The notes: generated by a model from the letters alone, not told the origin. Shown: positions 17,008 to 29,516, counted from the stretch's first letter. The stretch is 64,000 nucleotides of DNA from Amycolatopsis albispora (GCF_003312875.1 NZ_CP015163.1:4898001-4962000), one strand, 5' to 3'. Made by a program: numbers and translations.

Positions 17008-17274
17008 TCAGCCGTTCCGGCTCCTGGTGGTGCGCCGCCGGAACGGCACGCGCGTCTCGGTACCGTCCGCGAGCGACGCGAGCGCCTTGCGCACCTCTTC
17101 GCTGTCGACGAGTTCCTCGAGGTCTTCGAGGAGTTGCGCCTTCTCCGCCGAAACCACGGCCGCGGTACGGCGCCCGTGCTTGGTCAGGTAGGTGGTCTCA
17201 CCGGCGTAGCAGGCACGGTTGATCAACTCGGGCAGCTCCGGCCGCGCCTCGGTCACGCTCATCTCGGTGGACAT
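17008..17274 (-). CDS. Phd/YefM-family antitoxin
   Basis: The 88-aa protein starts MSTEMSVTEARPELPELINR followed by TYLTKHGRRTAAVVSAEKA, the typical Phd/YefM DNA-binding domain. The C-terminal tail (EVRKALASLADGTETRVPFR) would wrap and neutralise the toxin. ATG 17274 is chosen. A second in-frame ATG at 17289 is possible; both start codons lie within a 17-bp palindrome, the likely autoregulatory operator. No Shine-Dalgarno precedes either start. Confidence 0.85.
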   Translation of the reverse strand: MSTEMSVTEARPELPELINRACYAGETTYLTKHGRRTAAVVSAEKAQLLEDLEELVDSEEVRKALASLADGTETRVPFRRRTTRSRNG

Positions 17275-17289
17275 GTACAAAATGTACAT
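17273..17289. promoter_or_regulatory. Palindromic operator overlapping the antitoxin start
   Basis: ATGTACA-AAA-TGTACAT is a perfect inverted repeat. Phd/YefM antitoxins bind short palindromes in their own promoters (YefM recognises TGTACA cores in E. coli), and TGTACA occurs twice here. It covers both candidate start codons, so binding would block transcription or translation initiation of the module. Confidence 0.75.
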
Positions 17290-17313
17290 TTTTCGAGGTG
17301 TTGCCGCAAGGCT

Positions 17314-18369
17314 TCAGAGCTGCTCCGCGTGGAACTCGTCGATGTAGCGCCAGGTGGTGCCGCGGGCCTTCCGGCCGGTCAGCACGCCGAGGTGCCCGCC
17401 GGGCGCGGTTTCGAAGCGGACCTCCGGCGCGTTCTCCAGCAGCCCGGTCAGCCGCTCGACCGCCGCGCGCGGGGCGATGGTGTCGTTCTCCCCGGCCACG
17501 ATCAGCGTCGGCACCTTCACCCCGGACAGCGAGATGATCCGCCCGTTCAGGTCCACGCTGCCCTCGGCCAGGTCGTTCGCGCGGAAGAAGCGGTGGTAGA
17601 GCTGCCCGAACGTGCGCCCGGGGTAGGCCGCCATGTTGTCCATGAAGTGGTCGACCGCCTCGATCTGCGCGAGGTAGTCACGGTCGTCCAGGTTCTTCAG
17701 GATCGCCAGCGGCTTGGTGATCTCCTTGTTCAGCCCGGTCACCCGGAACACCCGGCTGACCAAATAGGACGGTGCGCCGCCGAGCACGCGGTAGAACGGG
17801 GTGAGCAGGTGCCCGCCGGTCAGGTCCACCAGCGGCCGGAACGGCGCCACCAGCGGGATCGCGGTGAAGTCGAACGGCGAGGCCACCGTCACCACCGACT
17901 CGACCGGCAGTTCCGGCTGGTCGGCCGTGGTCAGCAGGGAGAAGATGCCGCCGAGGCACCAGGCGACCAGGTGCACGCCCTGCCCGCCGGCGTCCTCGCT
18001 CACCCGCCGGATCGCGCGCGGCAGCACCTCCTCGATCCAGTGCTCGATGCCGAGCCGCCGGTCGGAGAAGGCGACCGTGCCGTAGTCGACCAGGTAGGTG
18101 CGCCGCCCGGCGTCGACCAGGTGCTCGGCCAGGCTGCACCCGCGGCGCAGGTCGAAGCACAACGCGGGCGCGGCCAGCGGCGGCACCAGCAGCACCGGCG
18201 GCCCGTCGGGCGCCGCCTTGTCACCGGAGGTCAGCCGGTACACCGAGCGGTTGGGGCCGTGGTCGATCAGCACCCGTGGCACCGGACGGAGGTCGGCCAC
18301 GCCACCGTGCAGCACCTTGCCCAGCACGTTGGCGGTGGCGGCGGCCAGCCGGGCCGTCGGTGCTGCCAT
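17314..18369 (-). CDS. PhaC-like alpha/beta hydrolase
   Basis: The 351-aa protein has an alpha/beta-hydrolase core with a cysteine nucleophile in VHLVAWCLGGIFS, the hallmark of polyhydroxyalkanoate synthases, plus PPVLLVPPLAAPALCFDLRR near the start and late VPTLIVAGENDTIAP (Asp) and APGGHLGVLTG (His). It is shorter than true PhaC (about 560 aa) and lacks the long N-terminal domain, so a thioesterase or depolymerase-like role is as likely as polymer synthesis. ATG 18369 has GGGGAG upstream. It follows the SDR gene after 41 nt and is probably in one operon with it. Confidence 0.8.
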   Translation of the reverse strand: MAAPTARLAAATANVLGKVLHGGVADLRPVPRVLIDHGPNRSVYRLTSGDKAAPDGPPVLLVPPLAAPALCFDLRRGCSLAEHLVDAGRRTYLVDYGTVAFSDRRLGIEHWIEEVLPRAIRRVSEDAGGQGVHLVAWCLGGIFSLLTTADQPELPVESVVTVASPFDFTAIPLVAPFRPLVDLTGGHLLTPFYRVLGGAPSYLVSRVFRVTGLNKEITKPLAILKNLDDRDYLAQIEAVDHFMDNMAAYPGRTFGQLYHRFFRANDLAEGSVDLNGRIISLSGVKVPTLIVAGENDTIAPRAAVERLTGLLENAPEVRFETAPGGHLGVLTGRKARGTTWRYIDEFHAEQL

Positions 18370-18410
18370 GACACGAACTCCCCTGCTCAGACGGACTTCC
18401 TGAGCCTCAT

Positions 18411-19265
18411 CTAACCATCCGAACCGACCGATGGGGCGCTGCTCGCGGCCCTCGATTCGTATTCGGCCCTGGCGTCGGCGTGCGCGGTCGCCAGCACCTT
18501 GTCGGCGCCCAGCGAGCGCGAGATCCACTCGCCGGCCCGCCGCGGCAGCAGGCGCGTGAACCGGCCGACCACGTCGAGGGATCTCGGCACGTACACGTCG
18601 AATTTCGGCCGCCGCAGCGCCTCGGCGATGGCCGCCGCGACCTCCTCCGGCGACACCGACTTGATCATGCGTGCCTCCGGCAGGCCGCTGGCCAGTTCGG
18701 TGCGCACGATGGCGGGCATCACACACGACACGTCGACGCCGGTGTCCCGCAGTTCGAGATGCACGGCCTCGGACAGCCCGACCACGCCGTGCTTGGTGGC
18801 GCAGTACGTGGCCGCGCCGGGGAAACCGGCCTTGCCCGCCATGGACGCGACGTTCACGATGTGCCCGGTGCCGCGCGGGCGCATCCGGCGGACCGCCTCC
18901 CGGGTGCCGTGGATGACCGCGTGCAGGTTGATCTCCAGCTGCCGCCGCGTGGAGCTGTCGTCCTCGTCTTCGAGCGGGGCGAGCGGCATGATGCCCGCGT
19001 TGTTGATCAGCACGTCGATCGGCCCGAGCCGCCGTTCGACCTCGTCGAGGAACTCGCTGAAGCCCTTGGTGTCGGTGACGTCCAGCGGCAGGGCGAGCGC
19101 GTCCAGCTCACCGGCCGTTTTCTCGGCCCGGACCTGGTCCAGGTCACCGATCGCGACGGTGGCGCCGAGTCCGGTGAGCAGCTCGGCGGTCTTCGCGCCG
19201 ATCCCCTGCGCACCGCCGGTGATCACCACGACCTTGCCGTGCAGTGAACGCGCTTGCCTGGCCAT
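18411..19265 (-). CDS. Short-chain dehydrogenase/reductase
   Basis: The 284-aa classical SDR has a Rossmann motif VVVITGGAQGIGAKTAELL at about 12, a structural NNAG (VLINNAGIMPLAP), catalytic Ser in VNVASMAGKAG and the YxxxK motif in ATYCATKHGV. GDLDQVRAEK after strand 2 has Asp, which favours NAD. Substrate unknown; the position upstream of a PhaC-like hydrolase suggests lipid or hydroxyacyl metabolism. ATG 19265 has AAGGAGC at good spacing, although the frame continues upstream. Confidence 0.88.
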   Translation of the reverse strand: MARQARSLHGKVVVITGGAQGIGAKTAELLTGLGATVAIGDLDQVRAEKTAGELDALALPLDVTDTKGFSEFLDEVERRLGPIDVLINNAGIMPLAPLEDEDDSSTRRQLEINLHAVIHGTREAVRRMRPRGTGHIVNVASMAGKAGFPGAATYCATKHGVVGLSEAVHLELRDTGVDVSCVMPAIVRTELASGLPEARMIKSVSPEEVAAAIAEALRRPKFDVYVPRSLDVVGRFTRLLPRRAGEWISRSLGADKVLATAHADARAEYESRAASSAPSVGSDG

Positions 19266-19317
19266 CTTCACCTGCTCCTTCACCGTTGAGAGAGCGTTGT
19301 TGACGTTCTGCCAATCA

Positions 19318-19854
19318 TCACCCCGGCGAGGCCGCGCGTCCATCCCCCACTCGTTGCTCGAAGACCTGGCCCGGCCAGCCGTGGTAGTCGAAGGTGACCG
19401 TTTTGCGGAAGCCCTGCCGCTCGTAGTAGCGGACCAGGCTGCCGTCACCACCGGCGTAGCAGTCGACGCGCACCAGGCCGATCCCGCGCGCGGCCGCCTC
19501 GGCGAGCGCGTACCGGATCAACTCGGCACCGACGCGGCGGCCGGTGAAGGCACGCGCGGTGATCAGCAGGCCGAGGTAGATCTCCGGCTCGTCGACCGCG
19601 GGCACGTGCTCGGGCGGACCGGGGTCGAGAATGATCGCGCCCGCGGGCACGCCGTCGATCTCGGCCATCACCAGGTTGCCGCCGGCCGCCATGCCCCGCA
19701 CGCGCTCGACCCGCTTCGGCACCGACGACCACGGTTCGGTGCCCCACTGCTGCGTGTTGCCGCGGGCGTTCATCCAGGCCACGGCCCCGTCGAACATGTC
19801 GAGCAGGTGCCCGGCGTCTTGCTCGCCCCCAGGGCGGAACTTCAGTTCACTCAC
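19318..19854 (-). CDS. GNAT-family N-acetyltransferase
   Basis: The 178-aa protein has a GNAT fold: EIYLGLLITARAFTGRRVGA (strand 4 and the acetyl-CoA-binding loop), ELIRYALAEAAARGIGLVRV and YERQGFRKTVTFDYHGWPGQ at the C-terminus. The acetyl acceptor is unknown. GTG 19854 overlaps the stop of the upstream, frameshifted gene by 4 nt (GTGA), so it belongs to the same transcript as that gene and probably the acyl-CoA dehydrogenase before it. Confidence 0.82.
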   Translation of the reverse strand: MSELKFRPGGEQDAGHLLDMFDGAVAWMNARGNTQQWGTEPWSSVPKRVERVRGMAAGGNLVMAEIDGVPAGAIILDPGPPEHVPAVDEPEIYLGLLITARAFTGRRVGAELIRYALAEAAARGIGLVRVDCYAGGDGSLVRYYERQGFRKTVTFDYHGWPGQVFEQRVGDGRAASPG

Positions 19855-20169
19855 AAGGCAGTGAGCTTAGGTGGCCCACACTCGGTGACGATCACTTTGC
19901 GGCGGATCCAGCACACGGCGAGCCGGGTGAGTTCCCACGCGAAGGCCAGTCCCTGCCGCAACATCTGCTTCTGGTGTGCCTCGGAAACCACCGGAACGCC
20001 ATCAACGACCTTCTTGTCGCCGGGCACCACGTCGTCCAGGTGGAAGTAGCTCTGCGCGGTGAACCAGGCCCTCCGCCAGGTACGCGCGCAGCCCTGGTGC
20101 CAACTCACCCGGCGCCGGCGGCTCACCCAGCGTGGCCGCCGCCGCGTCGTTCAGTCGTAGTGTCCACAC
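19851..20169 (-). pseudogene. Frameshifted conserved hypothetical gene
   Basis: Starting at GTG 20169, one frame reads VWTLRLNDAAAATLGEPPAP then GELAPGLRAYLAEGLV. From about 20070 onward the sensible sequence continues in the next frame as FTAQSYFHLDDVVPGDKKVV, SEAHQKQMLRQGLAFAWELT, ending ECGPPKLTAL. The join needs a 1-nt shift near 20065-20075. The first frame starts 2 nt after the upstream dehydrogenase stop, and the second ends in a 4-nt overlap with the GNAT gene, so both ends sit in natural operon positions. A single-base error in the assembly or a recent inactivating indel fits. Function unknown. Confidence 0.65.
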
Positions 20170-20171
20170 CG

Positions 20172-21326
20172 TCAGCGCAGGCCGAGTTCCCGGGCGATGA
20201 GCATGCGCTGCACCTCGCTCGTGCCCTCCCCGATCTCCAGGATCTTCGCGTCGCGGTAGAAGCGGCCGACGGGGAACTCGTTCATGAACCCGTAACCGCC
20301 GAAGATCTGGGTGGCCTCCCGCGCGTTGTCCATCGCCGCGTTCGAGGAGACCAGTTTCGCGATCGCGGCCTCCTTCTTGAACGGCTCGCCGCGCAGCATC
20401 TTCGAAGCCGCCGCGTAGTAGGCCAGGCGCGCGGTGTGGGCCCGCGTCTCCATGTCCGCGATCTTGAACTGGATTGCCTGGTACGTCCCGATCTTGTGCC
20501 CAAACGCCTCGCGCTCGCCCACGTACCGCACGCATTCGTCCACGCAACCCTGCGCCAGGCCGACGCTCAGCGCCGCGATCGCCACCCGTCCCTCGTCCAA
20601 AATGGACAGGAACTGCGCGTACCCGCGGCCCCGCTCGCCCAGCAGGTTCTCCTCCGGCACCCGGCAGTCGGAGAACGACAGCTCGTGGGTGTCCGAGGCG
20701 TTCCAGCCGACCTTCGAATACTTCGGCGCCACCGTGAAGCCCGGCGTGCCCGACGGCACCAGGATCGCCGAGATCTCCTTGCGGCCGCCCTCCTTCTCAC
20801 CGGTCACGGCCGTCGCGGTGACCACGCGCGTGATGTCGGTGCCCGAGTTGGTGATGAACGACTTGCTGCCGTTGAGCACCCACTCCCCACCGTCCAGTTT
20901 CGCGGTGGTGCGGGTGGCACCGGCGTCCGAGCCGCCGCCCGGCTCGGTCAGGCCGAACGCGCCCAGCGCCTCCCCCGCGCACAACGCGGGCAGCCACTTC
21001 TCCTTCTGCGCCTGGGTACCGAACCGGTAGATCGGCATCGCGCCGAGCGAAACCCCGGCCTCCAGGGTAATCGCCACCGACGAGTCGATCCGCGCCAGTT
21101 CCTCCAAAGCCAGGCACAGCGCGAAGTAGTCCCCTCCCATGCCGCCGAACTCTTCGGCGAACGGCAACCCGAACAGCCCCATCCGGCCCATCTGCGCGAC
21201 GAGCTCGTACGGGAACTCCTCCCGTTCGTAGTACCCGCCGATGACCGGGGCCACCTCGCCGCGCGCGAAGTCCTCGACGGTCTTGCGCAGCGCCTCGTAC
21301 TCCTCGTCCAGCCGGAAATCGATCAT
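20172..21326 (-). CDS. Acyl-CoA dehydrogenase of the branched-chain operon
   Basis: The 384-aa protein is a standard-length acyl-CoA dehydrogenase: [20 protein letters not shown] (FAD/substrate loop), [11 protein letters not shown], and the C-terminal [20 protein letters not shown] then [20 protein letters not shown] with Glu at the canonical catalytic position. Classical isovaleryl-CoA dehydrogenases lack that Glu and use one on helix G, so the substrate may be a short or branched acyl-CoA other than isovaleryl-CoA. The order carboxylase beta, alpha, dehydrogenase is that of M. tuberculosis accD1-accA1-fadE19. ATGA overlap with the upstream alpha-subunit gene. Confidence 0.88.
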   Translation of the reverse strand: MIDFRLDEEYEALRKTVEDFARGEVAPVIGGYYEREEFPYELVAQMGRMGLFGLPFAEEFGGMGGDYFALCLALEELARIDSSVAITLEAGVSLGAMPIYRFGTQAQKEKWLPALCAGEALGAFGLTEPGGGSDAGATRTTAKLDGGEWVLNGSKSFITNSGTDITRVVTATAVTGEKEGGRKEISAILVPSGTPGFTVAPKYSKVGWNASDTHELSFSDCRVPEENLLGERGRGYAQFLSILDEGRVAIAALSVGLAQGCVDECVRYVGEREAFGHKIGTYQAIQFKIADMETRAHTARLAYYAAASKMLRGEPFKKEAAIAKLVSSNAAMDNAREATQIFGGYGFMNEFPVGRFYRDAKILEIGEGTSEVQRMLIARELGLR

Positions 21327-23310
21327 TGTGCGTCCTCCTGCGGGGTCACCACGGCAAGCGCTTCGTCCAGTGCGACCTGTTGGCCTGCCTGGACGCGCAG
21401 TTCTTCGACCACGCCGTCGATCGGCGCGGTGATCGTGTGTTCCATCTTCATCGCCTCGACCACCAGCAGCGGGGTGCCCGCGGTGACCACGTCCCCGCGC
21501 GCGACCTTCACCACCAGCACGGTCCCGGGCATCGGGCTGACCACCGGCCCGGCCTCGGCGGCCTCACCGTGCGCCAGCTGCATGATCGGGCGTTCACCGA
21601 TCAGCACCGAATGGCCGTCCCTGGCCAGCCACAGCCCGCCATCGACCGAAGCCGTTTCGTACCGGTGCAGCTCGCCCCGGTACCGCAGTTCGAGCCGCCC
21701 GTCGCGGCGGGACGCCGACACGGCGACCGGTTCGGCGTCGTCCAGGCTCACCGTCGCGCGCGCCGGTTCACCCTCGACGCGCACCAGCGCCTCGGTCTCG
21801 CCGGAACGCAGGCGGAAGGTCACCCCGCCGCCACCGCCGACGCGCCAGCCGGTCGGCACGTCCCACGGGTCCACAATGGACCCCGTGGGCCAGAGCGCGA
21901 GCAGGCGGTCCATCGCGGCGGCGACGAAGAACTCGGCGGGCACGTCACCCGAGGTCAGGTCGGCGAGATTCCGCTCGACCAGCCCGGTGTCGAGCCGCCC
22001 TTCGCGCACGTCCTCGTCGGCGAGCAACGCGCGCAGGAACCGCACGTTCGTGCCGACGCCGAGCACCGCGGTGTTCGCCAGCGCCAGGTCCAGCCGGTGC
22101 AGCGCGGCCGCGCGATCCGGCCCCCAGGCGATCACCTTCGCCAGCATCGGGTCGTAGTTCGAGCCGACCTCGGTGCCCGCACGCACCCCCGAATCCACGC
22201 GAACGCCCTCACCGGCCGGTTCCACCATGCGCAGCACGGTGCCGCCGGTCGGAATGAAGCCGCGCGCGGGATCCTCGGCGTAGACCCTGGCCTCCACCGC
22301 GTGCCCGGTCAGCCGGACGTCGGACTGCGTCACGCCCAGCGGCTCACCGGCGGCCACCCGCACCTGCCACTCCACCAGGTCCAGCCCGGTGACCTGCTCG
22401 GTGACCGGGTGCTCCACCTGGAGGCGAGTGTTCATCTCCATGAAGAAGAACTCGCTGGAGTTCTTGGCCGAAACGATGAACTCGACGGTGCCCGCGCCGG
22501 AGTAGCCAACGGCACGCGCGGCCTCGACCGCCGACGCGCCCATCCGCTCCCGGGTCGCCTCGTCCAACAGCACCGAAGGCGCCTCTTCGATGATCTTCTG
22601 GTGCCGCCGCTGCAGGCTGCATTCACGCTCGCCGAGATGGATCACGTTGCCGTGACCGTCGGCGAGCACCTGGATTTCGATGTGCCGCGGTGTGGTGACG
22701 AACCGTTCCAGCAGCAGAGTGTCGTCACCGAAGGAGGCCTTGGCCTCCCGGCGCGCCGACTCCACCGCACCGTCCAGTTCGGACGGATCTTCGACCAGGC
22801 GCATGCCCTTGCCACCACCACCGGCGGACGGCTTGAGCAGCAACGGGTAGCCGACTTCCGCGGCAGCGGCGGCAAAACCGCCAGCCGGGATGTCCAAATC
22901 GGACGCCCCGGGCACCACCGGCACCCCGGCCGCCGAGACCGTGCGCTTCGCCTGGATCTTGTCGCCCATCGCCTCGATCGCGCCGACCGGCGGGCCGATG
23001 AACACCAGCCCGGCCTCGGCGCACGCGGTGGCGAACGCGGCGTTCTCGGCGAGGAAGCCGTATCCGGGGTGCACCGCCTGCGCGCCGGTTTCCCTTGCCG
23101 CGCCGATGATCGCGGGAATGGACAGGTAACTGCGGGTCGCTTCGGCCGGGCCGATCCGCACCGCGACGTCGGCCTCCAGCACGTGCCGCGCGTCGGCGTC
23201 GGCGTCGCTGTAGACCGCGACCGAGCGAATGCCCATGCGCCGCAGCGTGCCGATCACCCGGACGGCGATCTCCCCGCGGTTGGCCACCAGAACCGTGTCG
23301 AACAAGGTGA

Positions 23311-23314
<4 letters not shown>
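21323..23314 (-). CDS. accA1: Acyl-CoA carboxylase alpha subunit (biotin carboxylase/BCCP)
   Basis: The 663-aa protein joins biotin carboxylase and biotin carrier in one chain. The biotin carboxylase domain (about 1-450) has [20 protein letters not shown]-grasp loop [33 protein letters not shown] and [16 protein letters not shown]. The C-terminal biotinyl domain has [16 protein letters not shown] and [11 protein letters not shown] with the biotinylated Lys. It carboxylates biotin and passes CO2 to the beta subunit, most likely on 3-methylcrotonyl-CoA in leucine breakdown (inferred from operon order). GTG 23314 lies in a GTGA overlap with the beta-subunit stop. The gene symbol follows the mycobacterial locus. 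Confidence 0.9.
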
Positions 23315-24924
<1,610 letters not shown>

Positions 24925-24941
24925 GGCTCCTCGCGACAGGG

Positions 24942-24985
24942 GTTAGCGGTCGTTAACACCAAGCTCGATGTTAGCGACCACTAAC
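24942..24985. promoter_or_regulatory. Two tandem TetR-type operators upstream of the carboxylase operon
   Basis: GTTAGCGGTCGTTAAC (24942-24957) and GTTAGCGACCACTAAC (24970-24985) are two imperfect 16-bp palindromes with centres 28 bp apart. Both match the perfect palindrome GTTAGCGATCGCTAAC at 28323 in front of a TetR gene. They lie 18 and 46 nt upstream of the carboxylase start, where a repressor would block the promoter. Confidence 0.85.
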
Positions 24986-25137
24986 CTCACTGTCCAGCGC
25001 GCGGCCGCCGTCCACCAGCTTCCAGGAGAACCCGCTCCCGCGCGCGGCGACGACGGCAGTCCGACACAGGAAGCCGGGCACAACGGGCGGGCACCAGCCA
25101 CACTCCCCCTTCCCCATCCCGGTCCCCAGCCAAAAAC

Positions 25138-25196
25138 ACGGCGGAGGTTTGCTTGTCAAGGCATCTTTCCCGCCTTGACAAGCAAACCTCCGCCGT
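25138..25196. terminator. Long perfect hairpin after the xylanase gene
   Basis: A 25-bp perfect inverted repeat (25138-25162 with 25172-25196) has a 9-nt pyrimidine-rich loop; the arm contains GGAGGTTTGCTTGTCAAGGC. It lies 53 nt past the stop of the minus-strand xylanase gene and before the carboxylase promoter. As RNA it would be a very stable terminator and insulator. Its arm is unrelated to the ACACGAATGTGGCTTT family, so it may be a second dispersed family in this genome. Confidence 0.75.
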
Positions 25197-25248
25197 CGTC
25201 ACAATCAGGCGCCGGGTTGGGGCCCAACCCGGGCCCAAGCCAACCCGA

Positions 25249-27246
<1,998 letters not shown>

Positions 27247-27309
27247 CTAACCACAGAAACTTGCGTGGTCAAGCCAGTCAAACCCAGATGGAGCAAGAAG
27301 TCGTTCGCT

Positions 27310-27320
27310 CGAAATTTTCG
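27310..27320. promoter_or_regulatory. Xylanase operator, distal copy
   Basis: CGAAATTTTCG repeats the proximal operator core exactly (flanks T/A instead of C/G). It lies about 118 nt upstream of the xylanase start and just before the terminator of the lipase gene, so it belongs to the xylanase regulatory region. Two sites 99 bp apart could allow looping. Confidence 0.65.
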
Positions 27321-27338
27321 ACAGCAGGGCATGAAAAA

Positions 27339-27378
27339 GCCGGAGGGGTCAGTCGTGCAGGCGACTGACCCCTCCGGC
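27339..27378 (-). terminator. Rho-independent terminator of the SGNH lipase gene
   Basis: A 17-bp stem (27339-27355 with 27362-27378) and 6-nt loop are followed on the minus strand by five T residues (AAAAA at 27334-27338). Placed 12 nt after the lipase stop. Textbook intrinsic terminator. Confidence 0.92.
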
Positions 27379-27390
27379 GATCCGGCGAAC

Positions 27391-28194
27391 TCAGCCGGCG
27401 GCCGCGGTCAACGCGGCGAGGTAACCGAGCTTCTGGCCGTTCGCGGTCGGGTGGTACGACTCGTCCACCGGCCAGGTCAGGCTGTGCAGCCAGCGGTCGG
27501 CCGCGCAGATCTCGTGCCCGGTGAACACGCCGCGCACGTCGACGAAGGTGAACCCGGCGCTCCTCGCCCTGGCGGAGGTGACCGAAGCGAGCGCGTCGGC
27601 GCCGGAGTTGATCGCCGCGCGCTTGACGTCGCTCAGGCCGACGTTGCACGAACCCGGCACCTTGTAGAAGCGCGGGTAACCGAGCACGTACACCTTCGCG
27701 TTCGGCGCCTTCTGCTTGATCTTGGTGTAGACGCCGTTCAGCAGGCCGGGCAGCGTGCTGTTCACGTAGTCCTTGGCTTCCTCGACCCGGTCGACGCAGG
27801 CCTGGTCGGAGCCGAGGGTGCAGTCGGTCATCACGTCGACGAAGCCCGCGTCGTTGCCGCCGACCGAGACGGTGACGACGTTGGTGCCCGCGGCGACCTT
27901 GTCCAGCTGGCTGAGCACGTCCGGGGTGCGCGCCCCAGAGCAGGCGAGGAAGTTCAGCGAAGCGCCGTTGGCACTGGCCCACAGCTTGGGATAGGCGTTG
28001 GCACTGCGCTTGCAGGAGCCCGAGTCGCCGTAACTGCCGGCGCCGAGCCCGGAGGAGTAGGAGTCGCCGAGCGCCACGTAGTTCGTCGCGGCCGACGCGG
28101 GGATCGTGAAGCCGAGCAGGGCGAGACCGGCGACGATGGCCACGGTCAGTGCTCGCCAAACGGGCAGGGTCGATTTTCGGACGGACGAGACCAT
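27391..28194 (-). CDS. Secreted SGNH/GDSL lipase-esterase
   Basis: The 267-aa protein has a signal peptide (VWRALTVAIVAGLALLGFTI, cleavage near ASA) and the SGNH blocks: YVALGDSYSSGLGAGSY (Ser), LACSGARTPDVL (Gly), VTVSVGGNDAGF (Asn) and DESYHPTANGQ (Asp-x-x-His). Six Cys residues suggest three disulfides, as in the Streptomyces SGNH esterases it resembles. ATG 28194 is chosen since AAGGAG sits 5 nt upstream; GTG 28200 would overlap that site. Ends in a strong terminator. Confidence 0.9.
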   Translation of the reverse strand: MVSSVRKSTLPVWRALTVAIVAGLALLGFTIPASAATNYVALGDSYSSGLGAGSYGDSGSCKRSANAYPKLWASANGASLNFLACSGARTPDVLSQLDKVAAGTNVVTVSVGGNDAGFVDVMTDCTLGSDQACVDRVEEAKDYVNSTLPGLLNGVYTKIKQKAPNAKVYVLGYPRFYKVPGSCNVGLSDVKRAAINSGADALASVTSARARSAGFTFVDVRGVFTGHEICAADRWLHSLTWPVDESYHPTANGQKLGYLAALTAAAG

Positions 28195-28322
28195 CGTCAC
28201 TCCTTAGTGAGCCCCCAACGTGAAAGAAGAAGTACCACGTGGGAAAAGCACGAAGGAAGCACGCATTTGCGACGTAACCCGAGTGGCCTAGCCCAAAAGT
28301 CGCGCGCCCGGTTTGCCCCGTT

Positions 28323-28338
28323 GTTAGCGATCGCTAAC
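28323..28338. promoter_or_regulatory. Perfect palindromic operator of the BkaR-like TetR gene
   Basis: GTTAGCGATCGCTAAC is a perfect 16-bp palindrome 21 nt upstream of the TetR ATG at 28360. Near-identical sites precede the branched-chain carboxylase operon at 24942 and 24970, implying autoregulation plus control of that operon. Confidence 0.85.
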
Positions 28339-28359
28339 CTGCTGCTCTACGATGGGCTG

Positions 28360-28947
28360 ATGCCAGCGCACCCGACCCCGCTCGTGCACGGCGAGAAGGC
28401 CAGCAGACGCGAGCAGATACTGGCCGCGGCCGCCGAACTGTTCGCCAGGCACGGGTTCCACGGCGTGGGGATCGACGACATCGGCGCCGCCGTCGGCATC
28501 TCCGGTCCCGCGCTGTACCGGCACTTCCGCAGCAAGGACGCGATGCTCGGCGAGATGCTGGGCTCGATCAGCCGCTACCTGCTCGACGGTGGCAAGGAGC
28601 TGGCCGAGCACCGCACCGGCACCGACCTGCTCGGCGCGCTGGTGAAGTTCCACGTGGACTTCGCGCTCAGCCAGCCCGCGCTGATCACCGTGCAGGAGCG
28701 GAACCTGGCCAACCTCACCGACGCCGACCGCAAGCAGGTTCGCGCGCTCCAACGCCAGTACGTGGAGTTGTGGGTGGACGCGATCAGGGCGACCGTGCCC
28801 GAGGTCGGTGAAACCCACGCCCGGTCCTCGGCACACGCCGTGTTCGGCCTGATCAACTCGACCCCGCACAACCGCTATCTGGCTGACGAGGAACTGGCCG
28901 AGCTGCTCGAACGGCTGGCGCTCGGCGCACTCCGCGCGGCACGGTGA
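28360..28947 (+). CDS. TetR-family repressor, BkaR-like
   Basis: The 195-aa regulator has a standard TetR HTH at about 14-62 (AELFARHGFHGVGIDDIGAA then VGISGPALYRHFRSKDAML) and a helical ligand domain (HVDFALSQPALITVQERNLA, ALQRQYVELWVDAIRATVPE). In mycobacteria the TetR repressor BkaR (Rv2506) controls the accD1-accA1-fadE19 leucine-catabolism genes. Here the same genes lie 3.4 kb away and share this gene's operator, so a BkaR role is inferred. Candidate effectors are branched acyl-CoAs. ATG 28360 is used. Confidence 0.85.
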   Translation: MPAHPTPLVHGEKASRREQILAAAAELFARHGFHGVGIDDIGAAVGISGPALYRHFRSKDAMLGEMLGSISRYLLDGGKELAEHRTGTDLLGALVKFHVDFALSQPALITVQERNLANLTDADRKQVRALQRQYVELWVDAIRATVPEVGETHARSSAHAVFGLINSTPHNRYLADEELAELLERLALGALRAAR

Positions 28948-28974
28948 CGGACGGCTCCCGATACTCACCGGGGA

Positions 28975-29502
28975 GTGGTCCCAAAGGCGGCCGTGCTGGT
29001 GTTTGATAGGCACGTGCAGCCCGACAGGAGCGAGGACGAGCACCGGCGGCTCGTGGAAAAGGCGCAGCGCGCGCTGGTGGCGATGCGGTTCGGCGAGGAC
29101 GCGGACGCGCTCGACCAGCTGGCGCCCGCCAGCGTCGGCCTGCCCGAGACCAGAGAGCTGATGCTGCTGCTCTTCGGTGAGTGCAGCGCGATGGTGGCCA
29201 CGCTCGGCGACGGCGGGACCGCGCCGGTCAAGGTGCAGGTGTTCGACGAAGCGGGCGAAGAGGTCTCCATCGACCAGGCCGACCCGCCGGTGCGGACGGC
29301 GGTGCGGACGCTGCTGGCCGAGGTGCACGGCAACAGCGAAGCCGCGCAGGAGCAGCTGGAAATCGCCCTGTCGAGCGCGGCGCCGGAGGAGGTCGACAGC
29401 CTGGTGCTGCAGGCACTGCGGTGGACCATCCGGCTCTCCACCGAATGCCTGGAGCGGGACCTCCCGGTCACCAGCTGGATCTCCGAGGCACTGGCCGACT
29501 AG
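28975..29502 (+). CDS. Conserved hypothetical protein
   Basis: A 175-aa acidic, helical protein with no signal peptide or membrane segment. Features are a charged N-terminus (DRSEDEHRRLVEKAQRALVA), ETRELMLLLFGECSAMVATL, EQLEIALSSAAPEEVDSLV and RWTIRLSTECLERDLP near the end. No known domain is recognised. GTG 28975 is taken; GTG 28993, preceded by AAAGG, is an equally good start. It lies 27 nt after the TetR gene in the same direction and could be co-transcribed. Confidence 0.6.
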   Translation: MVPKAAVLVFDRHVQPDRSEDEHRRLVEKAQRALVAMRFGEDADALDQLAPASVGLPETRELMLLLFGECSAMVATLGDGGTAPVKVQVFDEAGEEVSIDQADPPVRTAVRTLLAEVHGNSEAAQEQLEIALSSAAPEEVDSLVLQALRWTIRLSTECLERDLPVTSWISEALAD

Positions 29503-29516
29503 GCCCTGCGCCCGAC

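Noticed and set aside
17314..18369. True polyhydroxyalkanoate synthase (phaC)
   Set aside because: The protein is about 200 residues too short and lacks the N-terminal domain; only the Cys nucleophile motif is PhaC-like.
20172..21326. Calling the dehydrogenase isovaleryl-CoA dehydrogenase
   Set aside because: It has Glu at the canonical C-terminal position (EGTSE), where classical isovaleryl-CoA dehydrogenases do not, so the specific name is not supported.
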